This document shows positions 5,983-15,247 of a stretch of DNA of 25,108 bases, piece after piece. Origin of the DNA: WHSM01 sp050701635 (lineage in GTDB: Bacteria; Actinomycetota; Actinomycetes; Mycobacteriales; Micromonosporaceae); contig JBOGDF010000030.1 in the NCBI GenBank assembly GCA_050701635.1, forward strand, positions 1-25,108. The letters are read 5' to 3'. The translations under genes and the position numbers were made by a program. The notes under the pieces were generated by a model. The model had not been told where the DNA came from and did no database searches. It worked only from the letters and a program-made list of their open reading frames with translations. How positions within the stretch are numbered: position 1 is the stretch's first letter; every line of letters starts with the position of its first letter.

Positions 5983-6936
5983 GTGCTGGCAACCGCCACA
6001 GTGCTGGCGTTGGCTGGCTGCGCCGGACCGGCAGAGAAGCCCGGCGCCACCACGTCCCCGAGCCCGCCCGAGCCAGCCGGTGCACCGTTGTCGCCGGCGG
6101 ACATCGAGGCGCTCGCCGGGCAGTTTCGCGACAACCCGCTGACCGGAGGACAGACCGCGCCCCGGCTGTACCGGTGGGTCAACGACAGGGTGGCGCTGTT
6201 CCTGCAGTTCGACGACCCGGATCCGGCCAAAGCCACCGCGCTCAAGTACGTCGGGATCAGCGTCAAGGGAGTGTTCTGCGCCGAGGACCAGCCCGGTGGG
6301 CCGAAGGGCGGATTCCCACACTTCCACCGGCTCAAGGCGGCGAAGTACGCCGACGGCCACGGCGGGCAGGCCGGCACCGCCGGGTACTGGCTGAGCTGGG
6401 TGGCGGTCGACAGCTTCACCTCGCGCGACGGCCGGCAGATCGAGCCTGGCGTGGACTACGAGTTCGCCCCGACTCCTGCCCCGCCGACGTGCGGCTCCAA
6501 GACCCCGAAGGCAGACTTCGCGGCGCCGGACGCCCGCTCACTGGGCAGGCAGGGCATCGCCGATATCGGCGGCCTGTTCACAGACCAGCCGCTCACCGGC
6601 GGCCAGGTGGCGCCCCGCCTCTACAGGTGGGTCAACAAGAACGTGTCGATCTTCCTGCAGTTCGATGACAAGGACCTGGCGAAGGCGACCGGCCTCAGGT
6701 ACATCGGGATCAGCGTGCGTGGCGAGTTCTGCAAGGCGAAGCAGCCATCGCAAGACTTCCCGCACTTCCACCGGACCTCCGCGCCCGAGTACGCGAAGGG
6801 CCACGGGCAGGCGCCCGGCGACCGCGGCTACTGGCTGCTCTGGGTCGCCACCGACTCGTTCACCCTGAAGGACGGGCGGAAGGTGACGCCGGGCGTGGAC
6901 CGCGAATTCGCGCCCACCCCGCCGCCGGACTGCTGA
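5983..6936 (+). CDS. Lipoprotein with two copies of an unrecognised FPHFHR domain
   Basis: From GTG 5983 this is 317 residues with lipobox LAGC (C13), a Pro/Ser linker, then two homologous domains at about 42-163 and 183-317. Each contains PLTGGQ.APRLYRWVN, LFLQFDD or IFLQFDD, KYVGISVKG.FC or RYIGISVRG.FC, FPHFHR, GHG, GYWL.WVA.DSFT, and a C-terminal PGVD.EFAPTP ending in Cys. Two Cys per domain could form a disulfide, and the His-rich FPHFHR and GHG pieces could bind metal or a cofactor; that is inference. The signal peptide from 5983 lacks basic residues. A better start is ATG 5953 with GGAGG about 9 bp upstream, giving an n-region containing YRSRW, but that frame has TGA at 5962-5964. The gene is either shortened, a fresh nonsense allele, or read through. 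A copper lipoprotein follows 13 bp downstream. Confidence 0.75.
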   Translation: MLATATVLALAGCAGPAEKPGATTSPSPPEPAGAPLSPADIEALAGQFRDNPLTGGQTAPRLYRWVNDRVALFLQFDDPDPAKATALKYVGISVKGVFCAEDQPGGPKGGFPHFHRLKAAKYADGHGGQAGTAGYWLSWVAVDSFTSRDGRQIEPGVDYEFAPTPAPPTCGSKTPKADFAAPDARSLGRQGIADIGGLFTDQPLTGGQVAPRLYRWVNKNVSIFLQFDDKDLAKATGLRYIGISVRGEFCKAKQPSQDFPHFHRTSAPEYAKGHGQAPGDRGYWLLWVATDSFTLKDGRKVTPGVDREFAPTPPPDC

Positions 6937-6949
6937 GCCGGATGAAGAC

Positions 6950-7342
6950 ATGCGCTGCGCTCCGGTAGCGCTGGTGACTCTGTTGCTGGCCGGCGGCGGT
7001 GCTGGCTGCGGCGGGGGTACGCCGACCCGCCACCCGTCCGCCGTCGAGGTCCGCCTGTCCTGCGCCACCGGCGATCCAGACGCTCCGTGCGCGTTCCGTC
7101 CCGCGCACGTGACGATCCGGGTCGGCGGCACGGTGCGGTGGGTCAACGACGATGCGACGTACCACACCGTCACGTCCACCGACCGGCTGCGACCGCGGCG
7201 GCCCAACGGCGATTTCGGCGCGGTGCTGGATGCGGCCGGCGAGACGTTCCAGCGCCGGTTCAGCGAACCCGGCCGGTATCCGTACTACTGTCAGCCGCAC
7301 GCCGAGTTCATGGTCGGCACGGTGACGGTGGTACGGCGTTAG
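6950..7342 (+). CDS. Cupredoxin (plastocyanin-like) lipoprotein
   Basis: A 130-residue secreted type 1 copper protein. An N-terminal hydrophobic segment leads to a lipobox-like GAGC (C20), so it is probably lipid-anchored outside the membrane. The cupredoxin fold follows from about residue 32. The copper ligands are visible: H72 (DDATYHTVTS), then C114, H117 and M121 in the C-terminal loop YYCQPHAEFMVGTVTV. An extra pair C38/C47 could form a disulfide. It would carry electrons or bind copper extracellularly; the partner is unknown. ATG 6950 lies 13 bp after the preceding lipoprotein stop, so the two are likely co-transcribed. The ribosome site is weak. Confidence 0.88.
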   Translation: MRCAPVALVTLLLAGGGAGCGGGTPTRHPSAVEVRLSCATGDPDAPCAFRPAHVTIRVGGTVRWVNDDATYHTVTSTDRLRPRRPNGDFGAVLDAAGETFQRRFSEPGRYPYYCQPHAEFMVGTVTVVRR

Positions 7343-7360
7343 CGTGGCGTCGGAGGGGTC

Positions 7361-7738
7361 ATGGCGAATGGGGTGACCCGGCGGCCACCCGACCTGGTGC
7401 TGCTCGACATCGGGATGCCGGACCAGGACGGTCTGGTCGTCCTGCGTGAGGTACGCCGGCACTCCGACGTGCCGGTGCTGATGATGACCGCCCGGGACGA
7501 GGTGGCCGACAAGGTAGGGGCACCGGACCTCTGTTGCTACGACGATCTCTGTTGCGACCTCGGCACTCGCGAGGTGACCCGTGCCGGCCGCCGGATCGAG
7601 TTGACCACGATCGAGTTCGACCTGTTGGCGTACCTGGTACGTACCGTGCGGCGGGTGCAGAGCCGGGAGCTGCTGCCCTCGGCCAGGACGACCGTGGAAA
7701 CGATCAACGTCCCGTCCACCGACACCGGCATCAGGTAG
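7361..7738 (+). pseudogene. Decayed OmpR-type response regulator remnant
   Basis: The 125-residue frame holds only pieces of a two-component regulator. It has the phospho-acceptor strand (DLVLLDIGMPDQDG, D16) and the following PVLMMTARDE, then it breaks off at ADKV. It resumes inside the winged-helix domain (DLGTREVTRAGRRIELTTIEFDLLAYLV). Missing are the N-terminal acidic pocket, the K-P-F end of the receiver, and most of the DNA-binding helices. An 18-bp spaced repeat (CTCTGTTGC at 7529-7537 and 7547-7555) lies exactly at the internal junction. The last 20 or so residues are the antisense of a DUF2637 remnant. A GGAGG precedes the ATG, so a short protein might still be made, but it cannot be a normal regulator. 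Confidence 0.8.
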
Positions 7739-7770
7739 GCCAGCAACTCCGCCTGGCCGTGCGCGGCGGG
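7675..7770 (-). pseudogene. DUF2637 protein fragment
   Basis: Read on the minus strand, this stretch encodes HGQAELLAYLMPVSVDGTLIVSTVVLAEG. The pattern 'L.P.SVDG....S.V.L.E' is the core of DUF2637 membrane proteins, which in actinobacteria often belong to integrative plasmids (SpdB/excision region). Only about 30 residues remain, with no start, no flanking spans and no ribosome site. I read it as a scar of a lost mobile element, fused tail-to-tail with the response-regulator remnant. The identification rests on a short motif from memory. Confidence 0.5.
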
Positions 7771-7911
7771 CGAGGTCGCGCATGTGGCTTCTCTCGTCTT
7801 CAAGTGGTGGATCTTCGGCGGGATCGTTTCGGGGTGCGATGAGTTCTGCCGTGGTGGATGGTCTAAGTCAAGTAGACGAGTCGGAGCCACTGAGAAGGGT
7901 GGGGCAGGACT

Positions 7912-8325
7912 GTGACTGAGCAGGGGAAGGCCCGTGTTGTTGGCGTACACACCGTCGGGGTGCCGGTCACCGACCAGGACCGGGCGGTTGAGTTCTACGT
8001 CGACACGTTGGGCTTGGAGAAGCAGATGGACGCGCCGGTCGAGGAGCTTGGCGGGAGGTGGATCGTGGTGGCTCCGGCGGGATCGGCGACCACGCTGGCG
8101 CTCGTCCCGGCCGGCGATGAGTTACCGGCCGGGGTGGAGACGGGTATCCGGTTGGCGACCAACGACGCCGAGGGGCTGCACGCGGACCTGGCGGGCCGTG
8201 GCGTCGAGGTGGGCGAGCTGTTGAACTGGCCAGGGGTGCCGCCGATGTTCACGATCCGCGACCGGGACGGCAACGGCATGTCGGTCACGGAAGTGCCGGC
8301 TGATTTGGAGGGGAGCCCACGATGA
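7912..8325 (+). CDS. VOC-family (glyoxalase/bleomycin-resistance fold) protein
   Basis: This 137-residue single VOC module has the two beta-alpha-beta-beta-beta halves. The first is VGVHTVGVPVTDQDRAVEFYVDTLGLEKQMD through WIVVAPAG (quoted in parts: VHTVGVPV, AVEFYVDTLGL). The second runs from ETGIRLATNDAEGLHADL to FTIRDRDGNGMSVTEVP. His13 and Glu near the C-terminus (SVTE) could be metal ligands of the dimer. Such proteins isomerise, cleave or bind small molecules, and the substrate cannot be inferred. GTG 7912 is preceded by a GGGGCAGGA stretch. Its stop overlaps the next start as ATGA (8322-8325), so it is coupled to the DUF1905 gene. Confidence 0.9.
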   Translation: MTEQGKARVVGVHTVGVPVTDQDRAVEFYVDTLGLEKQMDAPVEELGGRWIVVAPAGSATTLALVPAGDELPAGVETGIRLATNDAEGLHADLAGRGVEVGELLNWPGVPPMFTIRDRDGNGMSVTEVPADLEGSPR

Positions 8326-8627
8326 GCAGCGCCACACGAGGTCGCGAGCAAGCCGGCCGGCTGGACAAGCAGTTCACCGCGAGCATGCAGAAGGGATCCG
8401 CCAGGGGGGCACACACCTATGTGATGATGCCCGGCTCCGCTGAGTATTTCGGGACCCGTGGTCTGGTCAAGGTCCGGGGGACGGTGGACGGACATCCGTT
8501 CCAGAGTTCGTTCATGCCGCTGGGCGATGGCAGGCACAAGCTGCCGATGAATGCCGAGGTACGGAAGGCGATCGGCAAGGAAGCGGGTGACAGCGTCACG
8601 GTTGTGCTTCGGGAGCGGATCAGCTGA
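8322..8627 (+). CDS. DUF1905 domain protein
   Basis: This 101-residue protein has the compact barrel of the DUF1905 family. It shows an initial 'WF.A.M'-like segment (KQFTASMQKG), then YVMMPGSAEYFGTRGLVKVRGTVDG, FQSSFMPLGDGRHKLPMN, and the closing EVRKAIGKEAGDSVTVVLRE. DUF1905 is a small beta barrel of unknown biochemical role, often found alone or joined to a YdeI-like domain. Here it is coupled by an ATGA overlap to the preceding VOC protein, which suggests joint function, possibly binding or detoxification. It is complete for the family. Confidence 0.88.
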   Translation: MSSATRGREQAGRLDKQFTASMQKGSARGAHTYVMMPGSAEYFGTRGLVKVRGTVDGHPFQSSFMPLGDGRHKLPMNAEVRKAIGKEAGDSVTVVLRERIS

Positions 8628-8702
8628 ACGTTGCCCGTCGCCGGCCGCGACGGCCCCGCGCGAGCCAGAACGATCGGTGAACCGCTCCCATCGCGAGGTT
8701 CC

Positions 8703-9068
8703 TCAACCGTTGCTGTCGCCAGGCACTGGCGTGCTTTCGCTCGGTGGTGGGGAGGAGGTGGTGTTGAGCAGTTGCAGAATTCCGTTGGTTTCCAGCACCC
8801 GCCGCACCATCGGGGATGGGTTGACCACCCGATAGCCGTGGCCGACACGGTGCGCGGCGTTGCGGCCGGCAACCAGCACACCGACTGCTCCCGAGTCGAT
8901 GAAGGTGACTTGATCAAGGTCGATGACCAGTTCAGTGACGCCGTCGCTGTGACTGGAGGCGATCGCTTGGAACAGCTCGTCGTGAGCGGCGAGGTCAAGC
9001 TCGCCGGACACCGCGATCCGCAACACGCCGTCGCCGGATCGCGGAACGATCCTGCAGGTGGTGTTCAT
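8703..9068 (-). CDS. STAS-domain anti-sigma factor antagonist-like protein
   Basis: This 121-residue protein is a single STAS domain: VLRIAVSGELDLAAHDEL, ELVIDLDQVTFIDSGAVGVLVAG and YRVVNPSPMVRRVLETNG. S59 in FIDSG aligns with the phosphorylatable Ser of SpoIIAA/RsbV, but the usual second Ser/Thr-Gly is Gly-Ala here. It probably binds an anti-sigma kinase of the RsbW type. None is encoded nearby, so its partner lies elsewhere. A Ser/Pro-rich tail (TTSSPPPSESTPVPG) follows the domain. The ATG at 9066-9068 fits the domain boundary, although the open frame continues far upstream without coding character. Confidence 0.88.
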   Translation of the reverse strand: MNTTCRIVPRSGDGVLRIAVSGELDLAAHDELFQAIASSHSDGVTELVIDLDQVTFIDSGAVGVLVAGRNAAHRVGHGYRVVNPSPMVRRVLETNGILQLLNTTSSPPPSESTPVPGDSNG

Positions 9069-9131
9069 GGTCGCTGCTGCGCCTTCGATGCCGCTCCCGG
9101 ATGCCCGGCGGACGCCAGGCACCACCACGGT

Positions 9132-10013
9132 ATGCCCGTTAATGCAGCGAAACGACGGTCTTTTCGGACCGGAGCAGCGACCGAACGGCCGATCTGCGGG
9201 CGGCGCGCCGCCCGCGAAGCTGTCCACGCCAATGGCGACGCTCAGCCGCGCAGCAGCTGGGACTACTGCGACCGCCGCGACGAGTTCCTGAGCTGGGCCA
9301 AGGCCGCCGGTGCCGCCACCCGGCTGCTCAACAGCCCCGAAACGCTGCGATGGAACACCGACAAGGCCTACCTGCTGGACCTGGCGTCGGCGGGCGTACC
9401 GGTGGTGCCGTCGCGGATGGCCGGCGACCCGACGGAGCTGCGGGCCGCAGCGGCCGGGTTCTCCGGCCGGGTAGTGGTCAAGCCGTGCGTCGGAGTCGGC
9501 GGGCAGGGTGTCGTGGTATTCGACAGCGCCGACGCGGTGACCGCCGAGACCCTGGGCCTCGGACCTTGGATGGTGCAGCCAGTCGTCGAGTACATCCGTA
9601 CCGAAGGGGAGACCTCGGTGTTCGTACTCGGCGGCCGCCCGGTCGGACAGGTACGCAAACTCGCCACCGGTGACGAGATCCGTGTGCACGAGGAGTACGG
9701 CGGGCGTACCGACAAGGTCGGGCTCGACGCCGAGGCTGCCCGGATCGCGACCGCCACCGTGACGATCGTGCAGCGGCTCCTGTCCACCGACCTGACCTAC
9801 GCCCGAGTGGACCTGATGCGGCTACCCGACGACACGCTCGCCGTCAGCGAGCTCGAAGTCACCGAACCGGGGCTGTACCTCGATGTGGCACCCGAACACG
9901 CCGAACCGCTCTGCGCCACCGTCACACAGCAGATCTACGCCGCTGGTCTCGCCGCGCGGTCCGGCCCCTCTGGGGTGGCTCGGCGTTCGGCTGTCTGTGG
10001 CACGATCACGTAG
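9132..10013 (+). pseudogene. ATP-grasp (DcsG-like) gene with lost or replaced N-terminus
   Basis: Recognisable homology starts at about 9249 (RSSWDYCDRRDEFLSWAK) and continues through WNTDKAYLLDLASAGVPVVPS, VVVKPCVGVGGQGV, VQPVVEYIRTEGETSVFV and YARVDLMRLPDDTLAVSELEVTEPGLYLD. This is the ATP-grasp fold, with the phosphate-binding loop and the metal-binding E-L-E-x-x-E-P of cycloserine-ligase-like (DcsG) proteins. Family members normally have about 55-65 residues before the 'R(S/T)(S/T)WDY' motif, forming the pre-ATP-grasp domain. From the best in-frame ATG (9132) there are only 39 unrelated, Arg-rich residues that span a palindrome. I therefore call it 5'-truncated. The catalytic core is intact, so a shortened product is possible. 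It abuts the AraC start at 10014. Confidence 0.6.
9156..9215. repeat. Two palindromes upstream of the ATP-grasp remnant
   Basis: A small hairpin, CGGTC/GACCG (9156-9160/9167-9171), has loop TTTTCG. A perfect 20-bp palindrome with half-site GCGGGCGGCG lies at 9196-9215. They sit between the STAS start and the first recognisable ATP-grasp residues, so this stretch looks intergenic rather than coding. Confidence 0.6.
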
Positions 10014-10457
<444 letters not shown>

Positions 10458-10467
10458 CGTGATCGAC

Positions 10468-10878
10468 ATGGACATCACCATTCACACCAGCTTCCTGCCG
10501 CATGACGACCCGGAAGCCTCCGTGGCCTTCTACCGCGACATCCTCGGCTTCGAGGTCCGCAACGACGTCGGACAGGGCAAGATGCGCTGGATCACGGTCG
10601 GCCCCGCCGGCCAGCCCGACACGTCCATCCTGCTGGCGCCGCCGGCCGCAGACCCCGGCATCACCGAGGACGAGCGCCGCACCATCGCCGAGATGATGGC
10701 CAAGGGCACGTACGGCTGGATCCTGCTGGCGACCAGGGACCTCGACGGTGTGTTCGAACGGCTGCAGGCCAGTGACGCCGAGGTCGTCCAGGAGCCGACC
10801 GAGCAGCCGTACGGCATGCGCGACTGCGCCTTCCGCGACCCCGCGGGCAACCTGGTCCGCATCCAGCAGCTGCGCTGA
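10468..10878 (+). CDS. VOC-family protein next to the AraC regulator
   Basis: This 136-residue VOC module starts MDITIHTSFLPHDDPEASV. Its two halves are AFYRDILGFEVRNDVGQGKMRWITVGPAGQPD with SILLAPP (seen in parts), and YGWILLATRDLDGVFERL with RDCAFRDPAGNLVRIQQL. A conserved helical insert, PPAADPGITEDERRTIAEMMAKG, lies between them. I chose ATG 10468 over the in-frame GTG 10459 because homologues begin at MDI and the promoter spacing fits a leaderless mRNA. Its substrate is unknown. AraC-VOC pairs of this kind are common in actinobacteria, so activation by the upstream AraC protein is likely. Confidence 0.9.
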   Translation: MDITIHTSFLPHDDPEASVAFYRDILGFEVRNDVGQGKMRWITVGPAGQPDTSILLAPPAADPGITEDERRTIAEMMAKGTYGWILLATRDLDGVFERLQASDAEVVQEPTEQPYGMRDCAFRDPAGNLVRIQQLR

Positions 10879-10884
10879 CCCGGC

Positions 10885-10939
10885 CAGACGGTCAGGAATC
10901 GAGAAGCGCCGGACACGCGCCGCACCTAGCGTGACCGTC
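10885..10939 (+). promoter_or_regulatory. VOC promoter, copy 2
   Basis: CAGGAATCGAGAAGC (10893-10907) is 34 bp upstream of TAGCGTGA (10927-10934). The ATG of the VOC remnant (10940) again lies 7 bases after TAGCGT, exactly as in copy 1. The promoter is intact although its gene is not. Confidence 0.55.
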
Positions 10940-11122
10940 ATGTGCCTACGAGGATTCACGCAACTCTCATCCCAGGCGACCGGCCCGGCGTCCCGCGTCC
11001 CGGAGCCGCCGGCCGCAGACCCCGGCGCCACCGACGAGGAGCGCGTCGTCGAGCTGACGGCCGAGGGCATTGACGCCGACCTCGGCCCGGCCACCGCCGA
11101 CTTCGCCGTCGCGCGGCGGTAG
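10940..11122 (+). pseudogene. Remnant of a duplicated VOC gene
   Basis: The 60-residue frame holds PEPPAADPGATDEERVVELTAEG, which matches the helical insert PPAADPGITEDERRTIAEMMAKG of the neighbouring VOC protein at both protein and DNA level. Neither VOC strand set nor the closing DPAGN segment is present. It follows promoter copy 2 at the same spacing as the intact gene. I read it as a tandem VOC duplicate that has lost most of its body by deletion. A short peptide could still be expressed. Confidence 0.7.
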
Positions 11123-11171
11123 GCCAGCCGTTCGACGCCCCGCTCGGTACAGCGCTCGGCGCACCACTTAC

Positions 11172-11199
11172 CACCCCACTGCCGCGCGGCAGTGGGGTG
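11172..11199. terminator. Perfect 28-bp palindrome, probable terminator
   Basis: The half-site CACCCCACTGCCGC (11172-11185) is followed immediately by its reverse complement (11186-11199). It lies 50 bp after the VOC remnant and just before promoter copy 3. It would form a very stable hairpin in RNA and shield the next promoter from read-through. There is no T tract. Confidence 0.65.
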
Positions 11200-11224
11200 C
11201 CGCCGTGCACGGCGAAACAGGTGG

Positions 11225-11282
11225 TCAGACCGATCAGGAATCAAGAAGCACTGGTCACCTGGCCGGACCTAGCGTGACTGCC
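11225..11282 (+). promoter_or_regulatory. VOC promoter, copy 3, with untranslated leader
   Basis: CAGGAATCAAGAAGC (11235-11249) is 35 bp upstream of TAGCGTGA (11270-11277). Unlike copies 1 and 2, the gene start (11319) lies about 40 bp downstream and has its own ribosome site (TAGGAG, 11309-11314). The sequence 11205-11249 matches 10391-10435 at 40 of 45 positions. Confidence 0.55.
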
Positions 11283-11318
11283 AGACAAGCACCACAGGCC
11301 CACGACCTAGGAGTGAAC

Positions 11319-11954
11319 ATGACCACCCAGCTCAAGACCACGACGTCCATCGCATCCGTCACCCTCGAAGTGGCCGACCCCGCAGCCGCCCACCGCTTCT
11401 ACACCGACGTCTTCGGTCTGCGCGATCAGGTACGCCTGCGTGCCTCCGAGGCACCGACGACCGGCTTCCGGGGATTCACGCTGTCGCTCACGGTGTCCCA
11501 GCCGGCCACCGTCAAGAGCCTCATCGACGCCGCTGTCGACGCCGGCGCCACGCTGCTGAAGCCGGCCACGAAATCGTTCTGGGGCTGGGGCGGCGTCGTA
11601 CAGGCCCCGGACGGGACGATCTGGAAGATCGCGACCTCGGCGAAGAAGGACACCGCGCCGGACACCCGGGAGAACGACGAGGTCGTACTCCTGCTGGGCG
11701 TCGCGGACGTCGCCGCGACCAAGCGGTTCTACGTCGACCGCGGCCTCGCCGTGGCGAAGAGCTTCGGCCGCAAGTACGTCGAATTCGCCACCCCGTCGAG
11801 CCCCGTCAAGCTGGCGCTCTACGGGCACCGTCACCTCGCCAAGGACGCCGGCGTCCCGCCCGAGGGCACCGGATCGCACCGGCTCGTACTCGGCAGCGAT
11901 GCCGGGCCCTTCACCGACCCGGACGGCTTCGTCTGGGAGGCCGCGTCGCTCTGA
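11319..11954 (+). CDS. Two-module VOC-family (glyoxalase-like) protein
   Basis: From ATG 11319 this is 211 residues with two VOC modules in tandem. The first runs from about residue 10 (SIASVTLEVADPAAAHRFYTDVFGL, seen in parts) to QAPDGTIWKIATS. The second runs from about 127 (VLLLGVADVAATKRFYVDRGL) to FTDPDGFVWEAASL. A Lys/Thr/Asp-rich linker joins them. The TAGGAG ribosome site at 11309-11314 decides this start; the open frame upstream has no coding character. As in other VOC proteins, the catalytic type cannot be read from sequence. It is the third member of the AraC-associated VOC set and probably under promoter copy 3. Confidence 0.9.
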   Translation: MTTQLKTTTSIASVTLEVADPAAAHRFYTDVFGLRDQVRLRASEAPTTGFRGFTLSLTVSQPATVKSLIDAAVDAGATLLKPATKSFWGWGGVVQAPDGTIWKIATSAKKDTAPDTRENDEVVLLLGVADVAATKRFYVDRGLAVAKSFGRKYVEFATPSSPVKLALYGHRHLAKDAGVPPEGTGSHRLVLGSDAGPFTDPDGFVWEAASL

Positions 11955-12012
11955 GCCGGCGCCGACTCCCGTCCGTCCCCAAGCATGACAAGTCTTCTAC
12001 CGGAGGTTCCCC

Positions 12013-12254
12013 ATGAACTGGAGCAAGTGGGTTACGCCAGCTCCACCGCTGGCTCGCCATCGCCTTCACCGTGACTTGTCATCATCTGCTTCGCCGCGTT
12101 GACGCAGAACCTGACACCGGAGGACCCCGCCTTCGTGGTCTTCTACGTGCCGCTGCTCCCGCTCGCCCTGCTCATGTTTACCGGTCTGTACATGTTCGTA
12201 CTGCCGTACGCCACCAAGTGGCGCAGCCGGCGACGCATGGCTCTCCAGAAATGA
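12013..12254 (+). pseudogene. Frameshifted small membrane protein gene
   Basis: GGAGG and ATG 12013 open a frame MNWSKWV. Homology-like sequence then continues in the +1 frame (QLHRWLAIAFTVT, from 12038), and in the next frame from 12078: VIICFAALTQNLTPEDPAF, then VPLLPLALLMFTGLYMFVLPYATKW, ending RRRMALQK-TGA at 12254. Joined, these give about 80 residues with two membrane spans, the layout of a known small 'LHRWL...GLYMF.LPY' membrane family. Two single-base changes in frame within 65 bp mean it is broken, unless the assembly is at fault. The second shift lies inside one arm of a 10-bp inverted repeat (ATGACAAGTC at 11985-11994, GACTTGTCAT at 12073-12082). Confidence 0.7.
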
Positions 12255-12331
12255 CCCAGGCTGGTTAGATCGAGCCAGGCGACACCGACTTCAGACCGCG
12301 AAAGCGGCTCCGCGTAACAGATGGAGACACG

Positions 12332-14728
<2,397 letters not shown>

Positions 14729-15196
14729 TCAGGCGGAGTCGCTGTCCAGCCCGTCGACGATGTGGTCGGAGATTTCGGTGAGTACGCGGAGCTGCTCCGG
14801 CGTGAGGCGGTCGATGAACAGCCGGCGTACGGTCTCCACGTGCTGTGGAGCGGCGGCCTCGATCGTCTCGCGACCGGCGGGGGTGATCACCACGAAGACG
14901 CCGCGTCCGTCATCGGCGCAGTCATCGCGCGCCACCAGACCTCGCCGCGCCATCCGGGCGATCTGGTGTGACATCCGGCTCTGCTCCCACTCCACCGCTT
15001 TCGCCAGGTCCTGGAGCCGCCGCCGGCCGTCGGGTACGTCGGTGAGGTTGACCAGCACCGCGTAGTCGGCGGCGGACAGGCGGGAGTCGGCCTGCAGTTG
15101 GCGCGACAGCCGGCCGCCGAGCTTCTCGTGCAGTCGGATGAAGCTGCGCCAGGCGCGCTGCTCGGCCGTGGTGAGCCAGCGTGGTGTCTCGTTCAT
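14729..15196 (-). CDS. MarR-family transcription regulator
   Basis: From ATG 15196 this is 155 residues. An N-terminal dimerisation helix (AWRSFIRLHEKLGGRLSRQL) leads into a winged helix-turn-helix (YAVLVNLTDVPDGRRRLQDL, WEQSRMSHQIARMARRGLVAR) and wing DDGRGVFVVITPAGRE. A second dimer helix closes it. An open frame continues upstream to 15265, but MNETPRWL fits the family and lies just beyond a minus-strand -10 box. It is divergent from doxX/pirin, with two matching palindromes between them, so autorepression plus control of that operon is likely. Its C-terminus abuts the UvrA-like gene with no gap. No Cys sensor is seen in the core; a C in DDCADD could be redox-active. Confidence 0.92.
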   Translation of the reverse strand: MNETPRWLTTAEQRAWRSFIRLHEKLGGRLSRQLQADSRLSAADYAVLVNLTDVPDGRRRLQDLAKAVEWEQSRMSHQIARMARRGLVARDDCADDGRGVFVVITPAGRETIEAAAPQHVETVRRLFIDRLTPEQLRVLTEISDHIVDGLDSDSA

Positions 15197-15204
15197 ATGT
15201 GACC

Positions 15205-15232
15205 AGTGTATCGAAATACTTGACGCGTCATC
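15205..15232 (-). promoter_or_regulatory. MarR gene promoter
   Basis: On the minus strand, GATGAC (15232-15227) is followed after 16 bp by TACACT (15210-15205). This predicts a transcript start within a few bases of the MarR ATG at 15196, hence leaderless or nearly so. The -35 box lies inside the first operator palindrome. Confidence 0.55.
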
Positions 15233-15247
15233 TATCTGACGTACAGT
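15220..15247 (+). promoter_or_regulatory. doxX-pirin promoter
   Basis: TTGACG (15220-15225) and TACAGT (15242-15247) with a 16-bp spacer make a good housekeeping-type promoter. The start would be near 15254. The -35 box overlaps the first operator and the start site lies within the second. Confidence 0.65.

Noticed and set aside
9058..9291. 77-codon plus-strand frame as a gene between STAS and ATP-grasp
   Set aside because: No ribosome site, no family pattern, and it runs through two palindromes.
10500..11954. Bleomycin-resistance gene cluster based on the VOC genes
   Set aside because: The VOC fold covers many unrelated activities; no residue pattern here points to bleomycin binding, so I give only the family.
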